Shown: piece by piece, positions 33,226 to 43,670 of the stretch
Layout of the letters: every line of letters begins with the position of its first letter
How positions within the stretch are numbered: the stretch's first letter is position 1
Assembly (NCBI RefSeq): GCF_019799965.1
Contig: NZ_JABGCJ010000003.1
Span: 532,637-596,636, forward strand
DNA length: 64,000 nucleotides
Direction of reading: 5' to 3'
From: Modestobacter italicus
GTDB lineage: Bacteria > Actinomycetota > Actinomycetes > Mycobacteriales > Geodermatophilaceae
The notes under the pieces: generated by a model
What the model saw: only the letters and a program-made list of their open reading frames with translations
The model's database searches: none
Told to the model about the DNA's origin: nothing
Position numbers and translations under genes: made by a program

Positions 33226-33666
33226 GTGCGACGCGGCCGACCCGGCACCCCGGACCCCGAGGCGGGCTCCACCCTGCCCTTCGTCCTGGTCTGCTGGCTG
33301 GTGGCTGCACTGATGGCCCTCGGCGCGATCGCCGCCTCCGACGCCTTCCTGGAGCAGCAGGAGGTGCAGTCCATCTGCGACGGGGCCGCACTCGCCGCGG
33401 CCAACCAGGCCGACGAGGCCGTCGTCTACGCCCAGGGGGTCGGCGCGGAGCTGCCCCTCACCCGGGCAGCAGCCGAGGCCGCGGTCGCCGACCAGCTGGC
33501 CGACGCCGGCGTCGGCCTGGACAGCTGGTCGGCCGAGACCAGCGGCGCCGAGGTCACCGTGCGCTGCACCCGGTCGGTGCCGATCGCCTTCGGCTGGCTC
33601 TTCCTCGCCGGGGAGCCGCTGGAGCGCACCGCGGTCGCCAGTGCCCGCGCACCCACGATCCCGTGA
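33226..33666 (+). CDS. TadG-like pilus-assembly/secreted protein
   Basis: The 146-residue product has the Tad-domain N-terminus: EAGSTLPFVLVCWLVAALMALGAI, a single hydrophobic segment with Glu just before it, followed by SDAFLEQQEVQSICDGAALAAANQA, the typical stretch of TadG-like proteins. The rest is a short extracytoplasmic part. No other tad genes are nearby, so it is an orphan here. The start GTG at 33226 gives an N-terminal RRGRPG basic stretch before the membrane segment. A strong bidirectional terminator follows. Confidence 0.75.
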   Translation: MRRGRPGTPDPEAGSTLPFVLVCWLVAALMALGAIAASDAFLEQQEVQSICDGAALAAANQADEAVVYAQGVGAELPLTRAAAEAAVADQLADAGVGLDSWSAETSGAEVTVRCTRSVPIAFGWLFLAGEPLERTAVASARAPTIP

Positions 33667-33715
33667 CGGTGGCGCCGAGGTCGGTGTTCCCGAGGCAGGG
33701 TGCCCGGGAACGAGA

Positions 33716-33745
33716 GCGGCCCCCGACCGTGTGGTCGGGGGCCGC
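33716..33745. terminator. Bidirectional terminator between TadG-like gene and tRNA-Tyr
   Basis: GCGGCCCCCGACC and GGTCGGGGGCCGC form a 13-base perfect stem with a four-base loop, between convergent units. Confidence 0.85.
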
Positions 33746-33756
33746 CGTACCAGGCG

Positions 33757-33838
33757 TGGCGGGTGAAGGATTCGAACCTTCGTAGGCTAAGCCGACGGAT
33801 TTACAGTCCGCTCCCATTGGCCACTCGGGCAACCCGCC
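33757..33838 (-). tRNA. tRNA-Tyr (GTA anticodon)
   Basis: An 82-base class II cloverleaf: acceptor GGCGGGT/ACCCGCC, D-arm TGCCCGAGTGGCCAATGGGAGC, anticodon loop CTGTAAA giving GTA, a long variable arm, and T-arm AGGTTCGAATCCTT. The discriminator is A. Confidence 0.97.
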
Positions 33839-33927
33839 GTGGTGGTACCGGGAGAGCTTACAAGACGGGGGACGACGCCTTCGCCGGGTACCGGCAGGCG
33901 CGTCGTCCCCGCTGAGGAGGAACCGAC

Positions 33928-34419
33928 ATGGCCGATGCGTCCTTCGACGTGGTGAGCAAGGTGGACCGGCAGGAGGTCGACAACGCCCTGAACCAGGCGG
34001 GCAAGGAGCTGTCGCAGCGGTTCGACTTCCGCGGCGTCAACGCCACCATCGCCTGGGCCGGCGAAGAGGGGGTGACCCTGCAGGCCGACACCGAGGAGCG
34101 CGTGGCCGCGGCGCTGGAGGTCTTCAAGGAGAAGCTGGTCAAGCGCGGCATCTCGATGAAGGCGCTGGACGCCGACGAGCCGCAGGCCTCGGGGAAGGTC
34201 TACAAGATCTCCGCCCGGATCCAGCAGGGCATCGCCTCGGACAAGGCCAAGGAGATCGCCAAGGCGATCCGGGACGAGGGCCCCAAGGGCGTGCAGGCCC
34301 AGATCCAGGGCGACCAGCTGCGGGTCAGCGGGAAGAAGCGCGACGACCTGCAGGCGGTCCAGCAGCTGCTCAAGAGCAAAGACTTCGAGATCGCGCTGCA
34401 GTTCGACAACTACCGGTGA
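33928..34419 (+). CDS. YajQ-family nucleotide/c-di-GMP-binding protein
   Basis: The 163-residue product is a full-length YajQ (UPF0234) protein: [49 protein letters not shown]-type helix and [20 protein letters not shown] with the C-terminal LQFDNYR. YajQ proteins bind RNA or nucleotides, and some bind c-di-GMP and act with transcription factors. A GGDEF-EAL gene lies 3.5 kb away, suggestive but not proof of a link. Start ATG at 33928 follows GAGGAGG. A hairpin follows the stop. Confidence 0.93.
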   Translation: MADASFDVVSKVDRQEVDNALNQAGKELSQRFDFRGVNATIAWAGEEGVTLQADTEERVAAALEVFKEKLVKRGISMKALDADEPQASGKVYKISARIQQGIASDKAKEIAKAIRDEGPKGVQAQIQGDQLRVSGKKRDDLQAVQQLLKSKDFEIALQFDNYR

Positions 34420-34424
34420 GCGAC

Positions 34425-34454
34425 GGGGCCCCGGCCGCACCGGCCCGGGGCCCC
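34425..34454 (+). terminator. Terminator after the YajQ-family gene
   Basis: GGGGCCCCGGCCG pairs with CGGCCCGGGGCCCC with one bulged base, five bases beyond the stop. It also lies nine bases from the end of the convergent hydrolase gene and may serve both. Confidence 0.75.
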
Positions 34455-34462
34455 TCCTGGGC

Positions 34463-35248
34463 TCAGTGGCCCGCCCGGCCGGCCCGGTCGGCAGCGACGG
34501 TCACCCAGTCCAGGTGCTTGCCGGTGCGGCCGTGGCCGGCCGAGCGGCGGACCGCCCGGCGGGCCGCCCAGGGCAGGACGTGCTGGCGGTAGTAGCGCGC
34601 CTCCGTGCGCAACCGGCGGGCCTCCACCGGTGTCGGGCCCAGCACGTGCGCGGCACCGGGCTCGCCCAGCGCGGCGAGCACCAGCCCGGCGACCCGTCGG
34701 TGCCCGGCCGGCCCCAGGTGCAGGCGGTCGGGTGCCCAGTACGCCGGACGGCGGAGCTCCTGGTCCCCGAACGCGTCGACGAAGGGCACCCCGTGCCTCG
34801 CCGCCAGCTCGGCGACCGCCGAGGTCAGGGCCACGCCCCCGCGGTGCATGCTGCCGCCGAAGGGCAGCCGGGCCGTCGGGTCGGCTCCGCTGACCAGCAC
34901 CAGCCGGACGCCGGCGGCGGCACACCGCAGGACGGCCTGCTCGGTGAGCGCCACCAGCCGGGTCACGTCACGGCGGGGCCGCATCATGTCGTTCCCGCCG
35001 CCGTTGAGGGTGATCAGCGTGGGCGCCGGGTCCAGCGCCAGCGCCGCCTCCAGCTGGTCGGTCGCCACGGGCGCCAGCAGCCGGCCGCGCACGGCGAGGT
35101 TGGCGTAGTGCACCGGCTGGTCCGCGGTGGCGGCCAGCCCGGCGGCCACCAGGTCGGCCCAGCCCCGCACCGAGCCGTCGGGGCGCTCGTCACCCAGCCC
35201 CTCGGTGAAGCTGTCCCCGATCGCCACGTACCGCACCTCGCCGGTCAC
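34463..35248 (-). CDS. SGNH/GDSL-type hydrolase
   Basis: The 261-residue product has the four SGNH blocks: GDSFTEGLGD (block I, nucleophile Ser at about residue 13), Gly in ANLAVRG (block II), TLNGGGNDM (block III, Asn) and DRLHLGPAGH (block V, Asp and His). No signal peptide is present, so it is probably cytoplasmic. The C-terminal 70 residues are basic and not part of the hydrolase core. Substrate is unknown (esters, acyl groups or acetyl groups). It is monocistronic. Confidence 0.9.
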   Translation of the reverse strand: MTGEVRYVAIGDSFTEGLGDERPDGSVRGWADLVAAGLAATADQPVHYANLAVRGRLLAPVATDQLEAALALDPAPTLITLNGGGNDMMRPRRDVTRLVALTEQAVLRCAAAGVRLVLVSGADPTARLPFGGSMHRGGVALTSAVAELAARHGVPFVDAFGDQELRRPAYWAPDRLHLGPAGHRRVAGLVLAALGEPGAAHVLGPTPVEARRLRTEARYYRQHVLPWAARRAVRRSAGHGRTGKHLDWVTVAADRAGRAGH

Positions 35249-35280
35249 CTCAGCAGCGTAGGGAGGCCATCACCGCCGGC

Positions 35281-35327
35281 CCCGTTGCAGGGTCCCCCGC
35301 GAGCTCGCGAGTGGTGGGGGCAACGGG
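35281..35327 (-). terminator. Terminator-like inverted repeat after htpX
   Basis: CCCGTTGC and GCAACGGG, extended by CCCCC and GGGGG, enclose the palindromic centre GCGAGCTCGCGAG. It lies eight bases after the htpX stop. The central GAGCTCGC motif recurs in the nuoE-nuoD spacer and may be a dispersed REP-like element. Confidence 0.7.
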
Positions 35328-35334
35328 CCGTCGA

Positions 35335-36204
35335 CTACTGGCCCAGTTCGCGGGCCATCTGCTGCAGCCGTGCGATGCGCTCGGCCATCGGCGGGTGGGT
35401 GGCGAACATCGAGGCCATCCCCTGCCCCCGGAACGGGTTGGCGATCATCAGGTGGCTCTGGGTGACCAGCCGGTCGTCCTGGGGCAGCGGGCGGGCGGCG
35501 ACCCCGCGCTCGAGCTTGGACAGCGCGCTGGCCAGCGCCAGCGGGTCGCGGGACAGCTGGGCACCGGAGGCGTCCGCCTGGTACTCGCGGCTGCGGCTGA
35601 CCGCCATCTGCACCAGCCCGGCGGCGATCGGGCCGAGGAGGACCAGCAGCAGCCCACCGAGGGCACCGCCGCCCTCCCGGTCGTCGGACCGGCCGCCGAA
35701 CAGCGACGCGAACATCGCCATGTGCGCCAGGTAGGTGATCACCGTGGCCATCGCCCCGGCCACCGAGCTGATCAGGATGTCGCGGTTGTAGACGTGCGAG
35801 AGCTCGTGGGCGAGCACCCCGCGCAGCTCGCGCCGGTCCAGCAGCTCGAGGATCCCCTGCGTGCAGCAGACCGCGGCGTTGCGCGGGTTGCGGCCGGTGG
35901 CGAAGGCGTTGGGCTGGTTCGTCGGGCTGACGTAGAGCCGGGGCATCGGCTGGCGGGCCTCGGTGGCCAGCTCGCGCACGATCGCGTAGAGCTGCGGCGC
36001 CTGGGTCTCGGTGACCGGGAAGGCGCGCATCGCCCGCAGCGCGAGCTTGTCGGAGTTGAAGTACGCCCAGCCGTTGACGCCGAGGGCGAGCACGAGGGCG
36101 ATGAGCAGGCCGCCCCGGCCGAAGGCGCTGCCGACCAGCAGGATGACGCCGGCCATCAGGCCGAGCAGCACCGCCGTCTTCAGACCGTTGTTCCACCGTT
36201 GCAC
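35335..36204 (-). CDS. htpX: Zinc metalloprotease HtpX homologue (M48 family)
   Basis: The 289-residue product is a membrane metalloprotease for damaged membrane proteins. It has two N-terminal membrane segments (about residues 10-50), the [16 protein letters not shown] linker, [21 protein letters not shown], the zinc site HELSHV (about 131-136, His, Glu, His) with a downstream Glu in [13 protein letters not shown] as third ligand, and two more membrane segments between. It ends near [13 protein letters not shown], family length. It diverges from korA across 172 bases. Confidence 0.95.
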   Translation of the reverse strand: MQRWNNGLKTAVLLGLMAGVILLVGSAFGRGGLLIALVLALGVNGWAYFNSDKLALRAMRAFPVTETQAPQLYAIVRELATEARQPMPRLYVSPTNQPNAFATGRNPRNAAVCCTQGILELLDRRELRGVLAHELSHVYNRDILISSVAGAMATVITYLAHMAMFASLFGGRSDDREGGGALGGLLLVLLGPIAAGLVQMAVSRSREYQADASGAQLSRDPLALASALSKLERGVAARPLPQDDRLVTQSHLMIANPFRGQGMASMFATHPPMAERIARLQQMARELGQ

Positions 36205-36274
36205 GAGCGGTAGAACGCGGTCGCCCCGATCGCCGTTCCCCCGCAGCCTGTGGGCTGCCCGTGAGGTCGACCGG

Positions 36275-36293
36275 TCAGGGAAGGCAACCCTGT
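36275..36293. promoter_or_regulatory. Weak IdeR/DtxR-box-like dyad upstream of korA
   Basis: The sequence TCAGGGAAGGCAACCCTGT matches the DtxR/IdeR consensus at 12 of 19 positions, including AGG at the left and CCT at the right. It lies about 85 bases before the korA start in the htpX-korA gap. This is a low-confidence suggestion. Confidence 0.2.
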
Positions 36294-36376
36294 GTGCCTT
36301 CGCTCACGTTGTCCCGACGGCGAGTCGGCGCAGCCGACCCGCACGTAACCTGGCGGGTCGGAGGTACCTCACACAC

Positions 36377-38403
36377 ATGACTGGCACCAACCCCGGAATC
36401 AGCACCCCCGGAATCAGCTCAGCCGCGAGCGGCGTTGCCCCGAGCATGGACCCCGCCGTGGACACCGCCGTGCACAGCTCCGCCCCCGGCGGGCTCGTCA
36501 AGAGCGTCGTCGAGCTCGACCGCGTCGTCATCCGCCTCGCCGGCGACTCCGGCGACGGCATGCAGCTGACCGGCGGCCGCTTCACCAGCGAGACCGCCTC
36601 GTTCGGCAACGACCTGTCGACGCTGCCGAACTTCCCGGCCGAGATCCGGGCACCAACGGGCACGCTGCCCGGTGTCAGCTCCTTCCAGCTGCACTTCGCC
36701 GACCACGACATCATGACGCCGGGCGACGCCCCCGACGTCCTGGTCGTGATGAACCCGGCCGCACTGAAGGCCAACCTGCCCGACCTGCCCGGCGGTGGCC
36801 TGCTGATCGCCGACTCCGACGAGTTCACCGCGCGCAACCTGGCCAAGGTCGGCTACGACAGCAACCCGCTCGAGGACGGCTCGCTGGAGAAATGGCAGCT
36901 GGTGAGCGTGCCGCTGACCTCGATGACCCTCGAGGCGCTGGCCGACTCGGGCCTGGGCAAGAAGGAGGCCGAGCGGAGCAAGAACATGTTCACCCTCGGC
37001 CTGCTCAGCTGGATGTACCACCGGCCCACCGAGGGCACGGTGCGCTTCCTGGAGCGCCAGTTCCGCCGCAAGCCGCAGATCGCCGCGGCGAACATCGCCG
37101 CCTTCCGGGCCGGCTTCAACTACGGCGAGACCACCGAGGCCTTCGCGGTCTCCTACGAGGTGAAGCCCGCGCCGATGGCGCCGGGGAAGTACCGGCACAT
37201 CTCCGGCAACCAGGCGCTGGCCTACGGGATCGTCGCGGCCGGCCAGCGCTCCGGGCTCCCGGTGTTCCTGGGCGCGTACCCGATCACCCCGGCCAGCGAC
37301 ATCCTGCACGAGCTGTCCAAGCACAAGTCCTTCGGCGTGCGCACCTTCCAGGCCGAGGACGAGATCGCCGGCATCGGCGCGGCCCTGGGCGCCTCCTTCG
37401 GCGGCGCGCTGGGCGTGACCACGACGTCGGGGCCCGGTGTCGCGCTCAAGGCCGAGACGATCGGCCTGGCGGTGATGACCGAGCTGCCGCTGCTCATCGT
37501 CGACGTGCAGCGCGGTGGCCCCTCCACCGGTCTGCCGACGAAGACCGAGCAGTCGGACCTGCTGCAGGCCCTCTACGGCCGCAACGGCGAGGCCCCGGTG
37601 CCGGTGATCGCCCCGCGCTCCCCCGGCGACTGCTTCGACGCCACGCTCGAGGCCACCCGGATCGCGCTGACCTACCGGACGCCGGTGATCCTGCTGTCCG
37701 ACGGCTACCTGGCCAACGGTGCCGAGCCCTGGTCGATCCCGGCCGCCGACGAGCTGCCCGACCTGCGCACGGAGTTCGCCACCGAGCCCAACGGCGAGGA
37801 CGGCGAGTTCCTCCCGTACCTGCGCGACCCGGAGACGCTGGCCCGCGCGTGGGCGGTGCCCGGCACCGCGGGGCTGCAGCACCGGATCGGCGGGCTGGAG
37901 AAGGCCGACAAGACCGGGAACATCTCCTACGACCCGGCCAACCACGACTTCATGACCCGCACCCGGCAGGCCAAGGTCGACGGGATCGCCGCCTCGATCC
38001 CGGCCACCGAGGTCGACGACCCGGACGGGGACGCCCGGGTCGCGGTCATCGGCTGGGGCTCCACGTACGGCCCGATCGGTGCCGCCTGCCGGCGGATCCG
38101 CGCCTCGGGCCGGTCGATCGCCCAGGTGCACCTGCGGCACCTCAACCCGCTGCCGGCCGACCTGGGCGAGATCCTCGCCCGCTACGACCGGGTGGTCTGC
38201 CCCGAGATGAACCTCGGTCAGCTGGCCATGGTGCTGCGCGCCAAGTACCTGGTCGACGTGCACAGCCACACCCAGGTGCGCGGCCTGCCGTTCCGCGCCG
38301 CGGAGCTGGCCGCCGTGTTCCAGGACGTCATCGACGGGACCACCGGGACGGCGACGACCCTCGACACCGGCTCCGACACCCCTGCACAGACGGGAGCGGC
38401 CCT

Positions 38404-38407
<4 letters not shown>
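36377..38407 (+). CDS. korA: 2-oxoacid:ferredoxin oxidoreductase subunit alpha (with fused gamma domain)
   Basis: With KorB it oxidatively decarboxylates 2-oxoglutarate or a related 2-oxoacid to acyl-CoA, reducing ferredoxin. The 676-residue product has an N-terminal gamma domain (VIRLAGDSGDGMQLTGGRFT, about residues 52-71), then the pyrimidine-binding alpha domain (GNQALAYGIVAAG, then AYPITPASDI, about 275-310) and the core with TTTSGPGVALKAETIGLAVMTELPLLIVDVQRGGPSTGLPT in shorter blocks. This gamma-alpha fusion is the form found in mycobacterial KorA. The ATG at 36377 is used; an upstream open frame overlaps htpX and is not family sequence. Confidence 0.93.
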
Positions 38408-39522
<1,115 letters not shown>

Positions 39523-39651
39523 CACGGTGATCCTCCGGATCACACCGCGACCAGGAGCCGTGCCCCTCGTGCGCTGAGCCGTTCCCACCGTTCCTCGCGG
39601 AGGCCTCCGGCCCCCACTCGTCGCGGTGACCGGCTGACGCCGGGAGTCCGT

Positions 39652-39685
39652 AGCGCCCCGTTCCCCACCTGGGGGACGGGGCGCT
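39652..39685. terminator. Bidirectional terminator between korB and the sugar dehydrogenase gene
   Basis: AGCGCCCCG and CGGGGCGCT, with inner CCCC/GGGG pairs, form a strong stem with a short loop between convergent genes. Confidence 0.8.
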
Positions 39686-39740
39686 CGGTCGTCGTGGGCC
39701 GTGTCGCCGCATCCCCCACCCGGACGAGCCGTTCGGCCTG

Positions 39741-40958
39741 TCAGGGGCGGGGGGTGACCCGGAGGAGCTGGTCCTCGCCGTCGCCGTTGTCGGTGGTGAC
39801 GTAGAGGCTGCCGTCGGCACCCTGGACCGGGGTGCGGATGCGGCCGTAGGTGTCCTCCAGCTCGGGCACCCGGAACTGCTCGAGCAGCCGGCCGTCGTCG
39901 TCGATCCGCAGGCCGAGCACGCCGGTGTCCTTCTGCACGCCGACCATGAGCACGCCGTCGTAGCCGCCCCACTGGTCGCCGTCGACGAAGCCACCCCCGC
40001 TGGTCGCGATCGTGGGGTCCCCGGAGGACCACACCGCCCCGATCGCGCCGGGGATGGCCGGGTCGGTCATCGGCACGCTCTCGTCGTACCCGCCCTCCGG
40101 CCCAGCGGGTGCGCCGTCGGGGTCGTAGCCGTAGTTGCCCCCGGCGACCAGGCGGTTGACCTCGTCGTCGACGCCGGTGCCCTGCTCGACGGCGTATGCC
40201 TGATCGGTGCCGGGCTGCACGGCGAGGCCCTGCACGTTGCGGTGCCCGTAGCTCCAGATCAGCCGGGTGTCGCGGTCCTCGGCATCCAGGAAGGGGTTGC
40301 CTGCCGACGGGCCGCCGGTCTGCGGGTCGATGCGCAGCACCTTGCCGGCGAGCGACGTCAGGTCCTGCGGGTTGCTGCCCACCGCGTTGTCCCCGGTGGC
40401 CACCAGGAGCTGGCCGGTCGCGTCGAACCGGGGGCGGCACCCGCCGTGCCGGCCACTGCTCTCGTTGACCGGGACGCCGCCCAGCAGCGGGTCGGCGACC
40501 CGGGTGGCGCTCGTCCAGTCCGCGTCGACGGTCCAGGTGATGACCTGGATCTCCGCGCCCCCGTCCTCCTGGACGCCCTGGCAGGTGTAGAAGCGGCGGT
40601 TCTCGGTGAAGGCCGGGTCGAGGGTCAGGCCCATCAGGCCGGTCTCCCCGTCGGCGAACAGGTCGCCGAGGTCGGTCTCCAGTGGGCGCACCTCACCGTC
40701 GGGGAGCACCGCGGTCAGCCCACCGCCCCGCTCGTCGAAGAGCAGCGTGCCGTCCGGGGCCTGGGCGACGTCCCAGGGGTGGTCCAGCCCGTCCGCGACC
40801 ACCTCGACGTCCAGGGTCGGCACTCCGGCCGACGGGCCGGCGGCGGCGTCGTCCGGCACGTCGGTCCCGGCGCCCTCCCCCTGCTCGCCGGGCGCATCGC
40901 TGCAGGCGGCCAGCAGCAGGAGCCCGGCGAGGACGGCGGCGGTGCGGGTGCGGCTCAC
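39741..40958 (-). CDS. Lipoprotein PQQ-dependent sugar dehydrogenase-like protein
   Basis: The 405-residue product has a signal peptide with lipobox LLLLAAC (Cys at about residue 19), then a Glu/Gly/Ala linker and a six-bladed propeller of the glucose/sorbosone dehydrogenase family: LDHPWDVAQAPDGTLLFDERGG, GETGLMGLTLDPAFTENRRFY, GRHGGCRPRF and IWSYGHRNVQGLAVQPG. These place the catalytic His and the PQQ-contact Arg in the usual positions. It is probably anchored outside the membrane. Start GTG at 40958 gives SRTRTAAVLAGLLLLAAC; a long open frame upstream is not signal-peptide-like. Confidence 0.88.
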   Translation of the reverse strand: MSRTRTAAVLAGLLLLAACSDAPGEQGEGAGTDVPDDAAAGPSAGVPTLDVEVVADGLDHPWDVAQAPDGTLLFDERGGGLTAVLPDGEVRPLETDLGDLFADGETGLMGLTLDPAFTENRRFYTCQGVQEDGGAEIQVITWTVDADWTSATRVADPLLGGVPVNESSGRHGGCRPRFDATGQLLVATGDNAVGSNPQDLTSLAGKVLRIDPQTGGPSAGNPFLDAEDRDTRLIWSYGHRNVQGLAVQPGTDQAYAVEQGTGVDDEVNRLVAGGNYGYDPDGAPAGPEGGYDESVPMTDPAIPGAIGAVWSSGDPTIATSGGGFVDGDQWGGYDGVLMVGVQKDTGVLGLRIDDDGRLLEQFRVPELEDTYGRIRTPVQGADGSLYVTTDNGDGEDQLLRVTPRP

Positions 40959-40996
40959 CGGCCCAGCATCCCCGGCTCCGACCGGTCGTGCCCGAC

Positions 40997-42076
40997 TCAG
41001 CTGGTGCGGGTCACCACGTACGTGCACAGCGCCGACAGCGCCTCGCGCACCGGCCCCTCGGGGACGGCGGCGAGCCGGGCCCGTGCCCGGTCGGCGTACC
41101 CCTCGAGCACCGCGGTGGCCCGGGCCAGGGAGGCGGAGCTGCGCAGCAGCTCCAGCGCCTCGGCGTGCTCGGTGTCGTCGACCACCGGTCCGGCGACCAG
41201 CTCGCGCAGCCGCGCCTCGTCCGGGTCGTCGCCGGCCAGGGCGAACAGGACCGGGAGCGTGGCGATGCCCTCCCGCAGGTCGGTGCCGGGCTGCTTGCCC
41301 GACGCCCCGCCCTCGCTGACGATGTCGATCAGGTCGTCGGAGAGCTGGAAGGCGACGCCGACCTCCTCGCCGAAGGCGGTGAGCTCGGCGACGAGCGCGT
41401 CGTCGACGCCGGCGAACGAGGCGCCGAAGCGGGCCGAGGTGGCCACCAGCGACCCGGTCTTGTCGGCGAGCACGCTCAGGTAGTGGTCGATCGGCTCCTC
41501 GCCGGACTGGGCGCCGACGGTCTCCCGCAGCTGGCCGGTGACCAGCCGCTCGAAGGTCTGCGCCTGCACCCGGACCGCCTCGGGCCCGAGGTCGGCGAGC
41601 AGGTCCGAGGCGCGGGCGAACAGGAAGTCGCCGGTGAGGATGGCGACGCTGTTGGTCCACCGGCTGTTCGCGCTCGGGGCGCCCCGGCGCACGGACGCCT
41701 CGTCCATGACGTCGTCGTGGTACAGCGTGGCCAGGTGGGTGAGCTCGCAGACGACGGCGGCGTCGACCACCTCGGGGGCGTCGGCGTTGCCGAGCTGCGC
41801 GGCCAGCAGCGCGAGCATCGGCCGGAACCGCTTCCCGCCGGCGGACATCAGGTGACCGGCCGCCTCGCTGACGAACGAGTGGTCGCTGGCGACCGCGGTG
41901 GCCAGCGACGCCTCGACCCGCGCCAGGCCCTGGGCCAGCGCGTTCCCGAGCTCACCTTCGGGCAGCCACGGCCCGATGGTCGAGGGCGGGGTGGACGGCC
42001 GGTGCCACAACGGGGTCTCCTGGTGGTCTCTGCGTCCACGGGCCCGCGGGCTGGTGGTACCGGCTCCGGTCATCAA
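40997..42076 (-). CDS. Polyprenyl diphosphate synthase (E-isoprenyl)
   Basis: The product (359 residues) builds an all-trans polyprenyl diphosphate, most likely for menaquinone. It has the first Asp-rich motif in LATLYHDDVMDEASVRRG and the second in FQLSDDLIDIVSEG, the GGKRFRPMLALL segment before them and GKQPGTDLREGIATLPVL after. The residue upstream of the first motif in the family determines chain length and is Leu/Tyr here, so I do not predict the length. It lies 49 bases downstream of nuoN and may be co-transcribed with the nuo operon. Confidence 0.9.
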   Translation of the reverse strand: MMTGAGTTSPRARGRRDHQETPLWHRPSTPPSTIGPWLPEGELGNALAQGLARVEASLATAVASDHSFVSEAAGHLMSAGGKRFRPMLALLAAQLGNADAPEVVDAAVVCELTHLATLYHDDVMDEASVRRGAPSANSRWTNSVAILTGDFLFARASDLLADLGPEAVRVQAQTFERLVTGQLRETVGAQSGEEPIDHYLSVLADKTGSLVATSARFGASFAGVDDALVAELTAFGEEVGVAFQLSDDLIDIVSEGGASGKQPGTDLREGIATLPVLFALAGDDPDEARLRELVAGPVVDDTEHAEALELLRSSASLARATAVLEGYADRARARLAAVPEGPVREALSALCTYVVTRTS

Positions 42077-42125
42077 CCGCTGAAGATACAGCCCTGGACA
42101 CGGTCGACGGCCGGGCGGCGTCGAC

Positions 42126-43670
42126 TCAGCCGACCAGCACCGCCGCGGAGTCGGCGAGGTCCAGCACCGAGCCGGGGAGGACGCCGAGCACCAGGGTGGC
42201 CGCCGCGGTGACCGCCACCACGATCGTGGTGGGCAGGCCGGGGACGCCGACGGTGGGCCCCTCGGGCGCGGGCTCGGAGAAGTACATGAGGACGATGACC
42301 CGCAGGTAGAAGAAGGCGGCGATCGCGCTGGTGACCAGGGCGACCACGGCCAACGGCCAGGCGCCGGTCTCGATGGCGGCCCGGAAGACGGCGAACTTGC
42401 CGGTGAAGCCGCTGGTCAGCGGGATGCCGGCCAGCGCGAGCAGGAACAGGCCCATCAGTGCGGCGACGACCGGGGAGCGTTGCGCGAGCCCCGCCCACTG
42501 CGACAGGTGGGTCGCCTCGCCCTCCCCCGAGCGGACCAGCGTGACCAGGCCGAACGCGCCGAGCGTGGTGAGCCCGTAGGCGAGCAGGTAGAACATCGTG
42601 GCCGCCAACCCCGGCCCGCTGCCGTCGGCGCCCAGCCCGATCACGCCGGTGAGCAGGAAGCCGGCATGCGCGATCGAGGAGTAGGCCAGCATCCGCTTGA
42701 CGTCGGTCTGGGTGAGCCCGAGCACGGCGCCGACCACCATCGAGGTGATCGCCAGGGCGTAGACCAGCGGCCGCCAGGTCCACTCGGCGGTGCCGAACGC
42801 CACGTAGAGCAGCCGCAGCACCGCACCGAACGCGGCGACCTTGGTGGCCGCGGCCATGAAGGCGGTGACCGCGGTGGGCGCGCCCTGGTAGACGTCCGGC
42901 GTCCAGGTGTGGAAGGGCGCGACGCTGGCCTTGAACATGAGCCCGACCACCAGCAGGCCCAGGCCCAGGACGAGCAGGGTGTCCCCGCCCTCGACGACGG
43001 CGGCGTCCCGGATCGCCGACAGCCGGACGCTGCCGGTGGCCCCGTAGACCAGTGCCAGGCCGTAGAGGAAGAAGGCGGAGGCGAAGGCGCCCAGCAGGAA
43101 GTACTTCACCGCCGCCTCCTGGGAGAGCAGCCGCCGCCGGCGGGCCAGACCCGACATCAGGTACAGCGGCAGGCTCAGCACCTCCAGCGCCACGAACATG
43201 ACCAGCAGGTCGTTGGCGGCGGTGAACAGCATCATCCCGCCGAGGGCGAAGGAGGCCAGCGGGTAGACCTCGGTCTGCACCCGCTCGTCGGTGGACAGCT
43301 CCCGGTCCCGGACGCTGCCGGCCGGCACCGAGGCGACCGCGACGAACGCCGAGCGGGCCGGGTCCAGCGCGCGCTCGCTGAACAGCAGCACCGACAGCGC
43401 GCCGAGGACGGCGATGGTGCCCTGCAGGAACAGCGCGACCCCGTCGACGGCGAGCGCGCCGCCGGCGGTGACCTCGCGGGTGCCGGCCAGCAGCAGCGTG
43501 GCCACGAACGCCCCGACGGCGCCGGTCAGCGCGATCGCCACCTGCACGGGGTGCCGGACGGCGCGGGGCGCGAACGCCTCCACCAGCACGCCGACCGCGG
43601 CGGCGCCGAAGACGAACAGCAGCGGGGCGAGCGCCGCGAACGACAGGTCCGGGGCTGCGACGCCGTCCAT
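42126..43670 (-). CDS. nuoN: NADH-quinone oxidoreductase subunit N
   Basis: NuoN is one of three antiporter-like proton-pumping membrane subunits of complex I. The 514-residue product has about 14 hydrophobic segments, LEVLSLPLYLMSGLARRR, the Lys-containing YFLLGAFASAFFLYG, and the KASVAPFHTWTPDVYQGAP signature followed by KRMLAYSSIAHAGF. It starts with ATG and overlaps the nuoM stop by one base. Confidence 0.96.
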   Translation of the reverse strand: MDGVAAPDLSFAALAPLLFVFGAAAVGVLVEAFAPRAVRHPVQVAIALTGAVGAFVATLLLAGTREVTAGGALAVDGVALFLQGTIAVLGALSVLLFSERALDPARSAFVAVASVPAGSVRDRELSTDERVQTEVYPLASFALGGMMLFTAANDLLVMFVALEVLSLPLYLMSGLARRRRLLSQEAAVKYFLLGAFASAFFLYGLALVYGATGSVRLSAIRDAAVVEGGDTLLVLGLGLLVVGLMFKASVAPFHTWTPDVYQGAPTAVTAFMAAATKVAAFGAVLRLLYVAFGTAEWTWRPLVYALAITSMVVGAVLGLTQTDVKRMLAYSSIAHAGFLLTGVIGLGADGSGPGLAATMFYLLAYGLTTLGAFGLVTLVRSGEGEATHLSQWAGLAQRSPVVAALMGLFLLALAGIPLTSGFTGKFAVFRAAIETGAWPLAVVALVTSAIAAFFYLRVIVLMYFSEPAPEGPTVGVPGLPTTIVVAVTAAATLVLGVLPGSVLDLADSAAVLVG

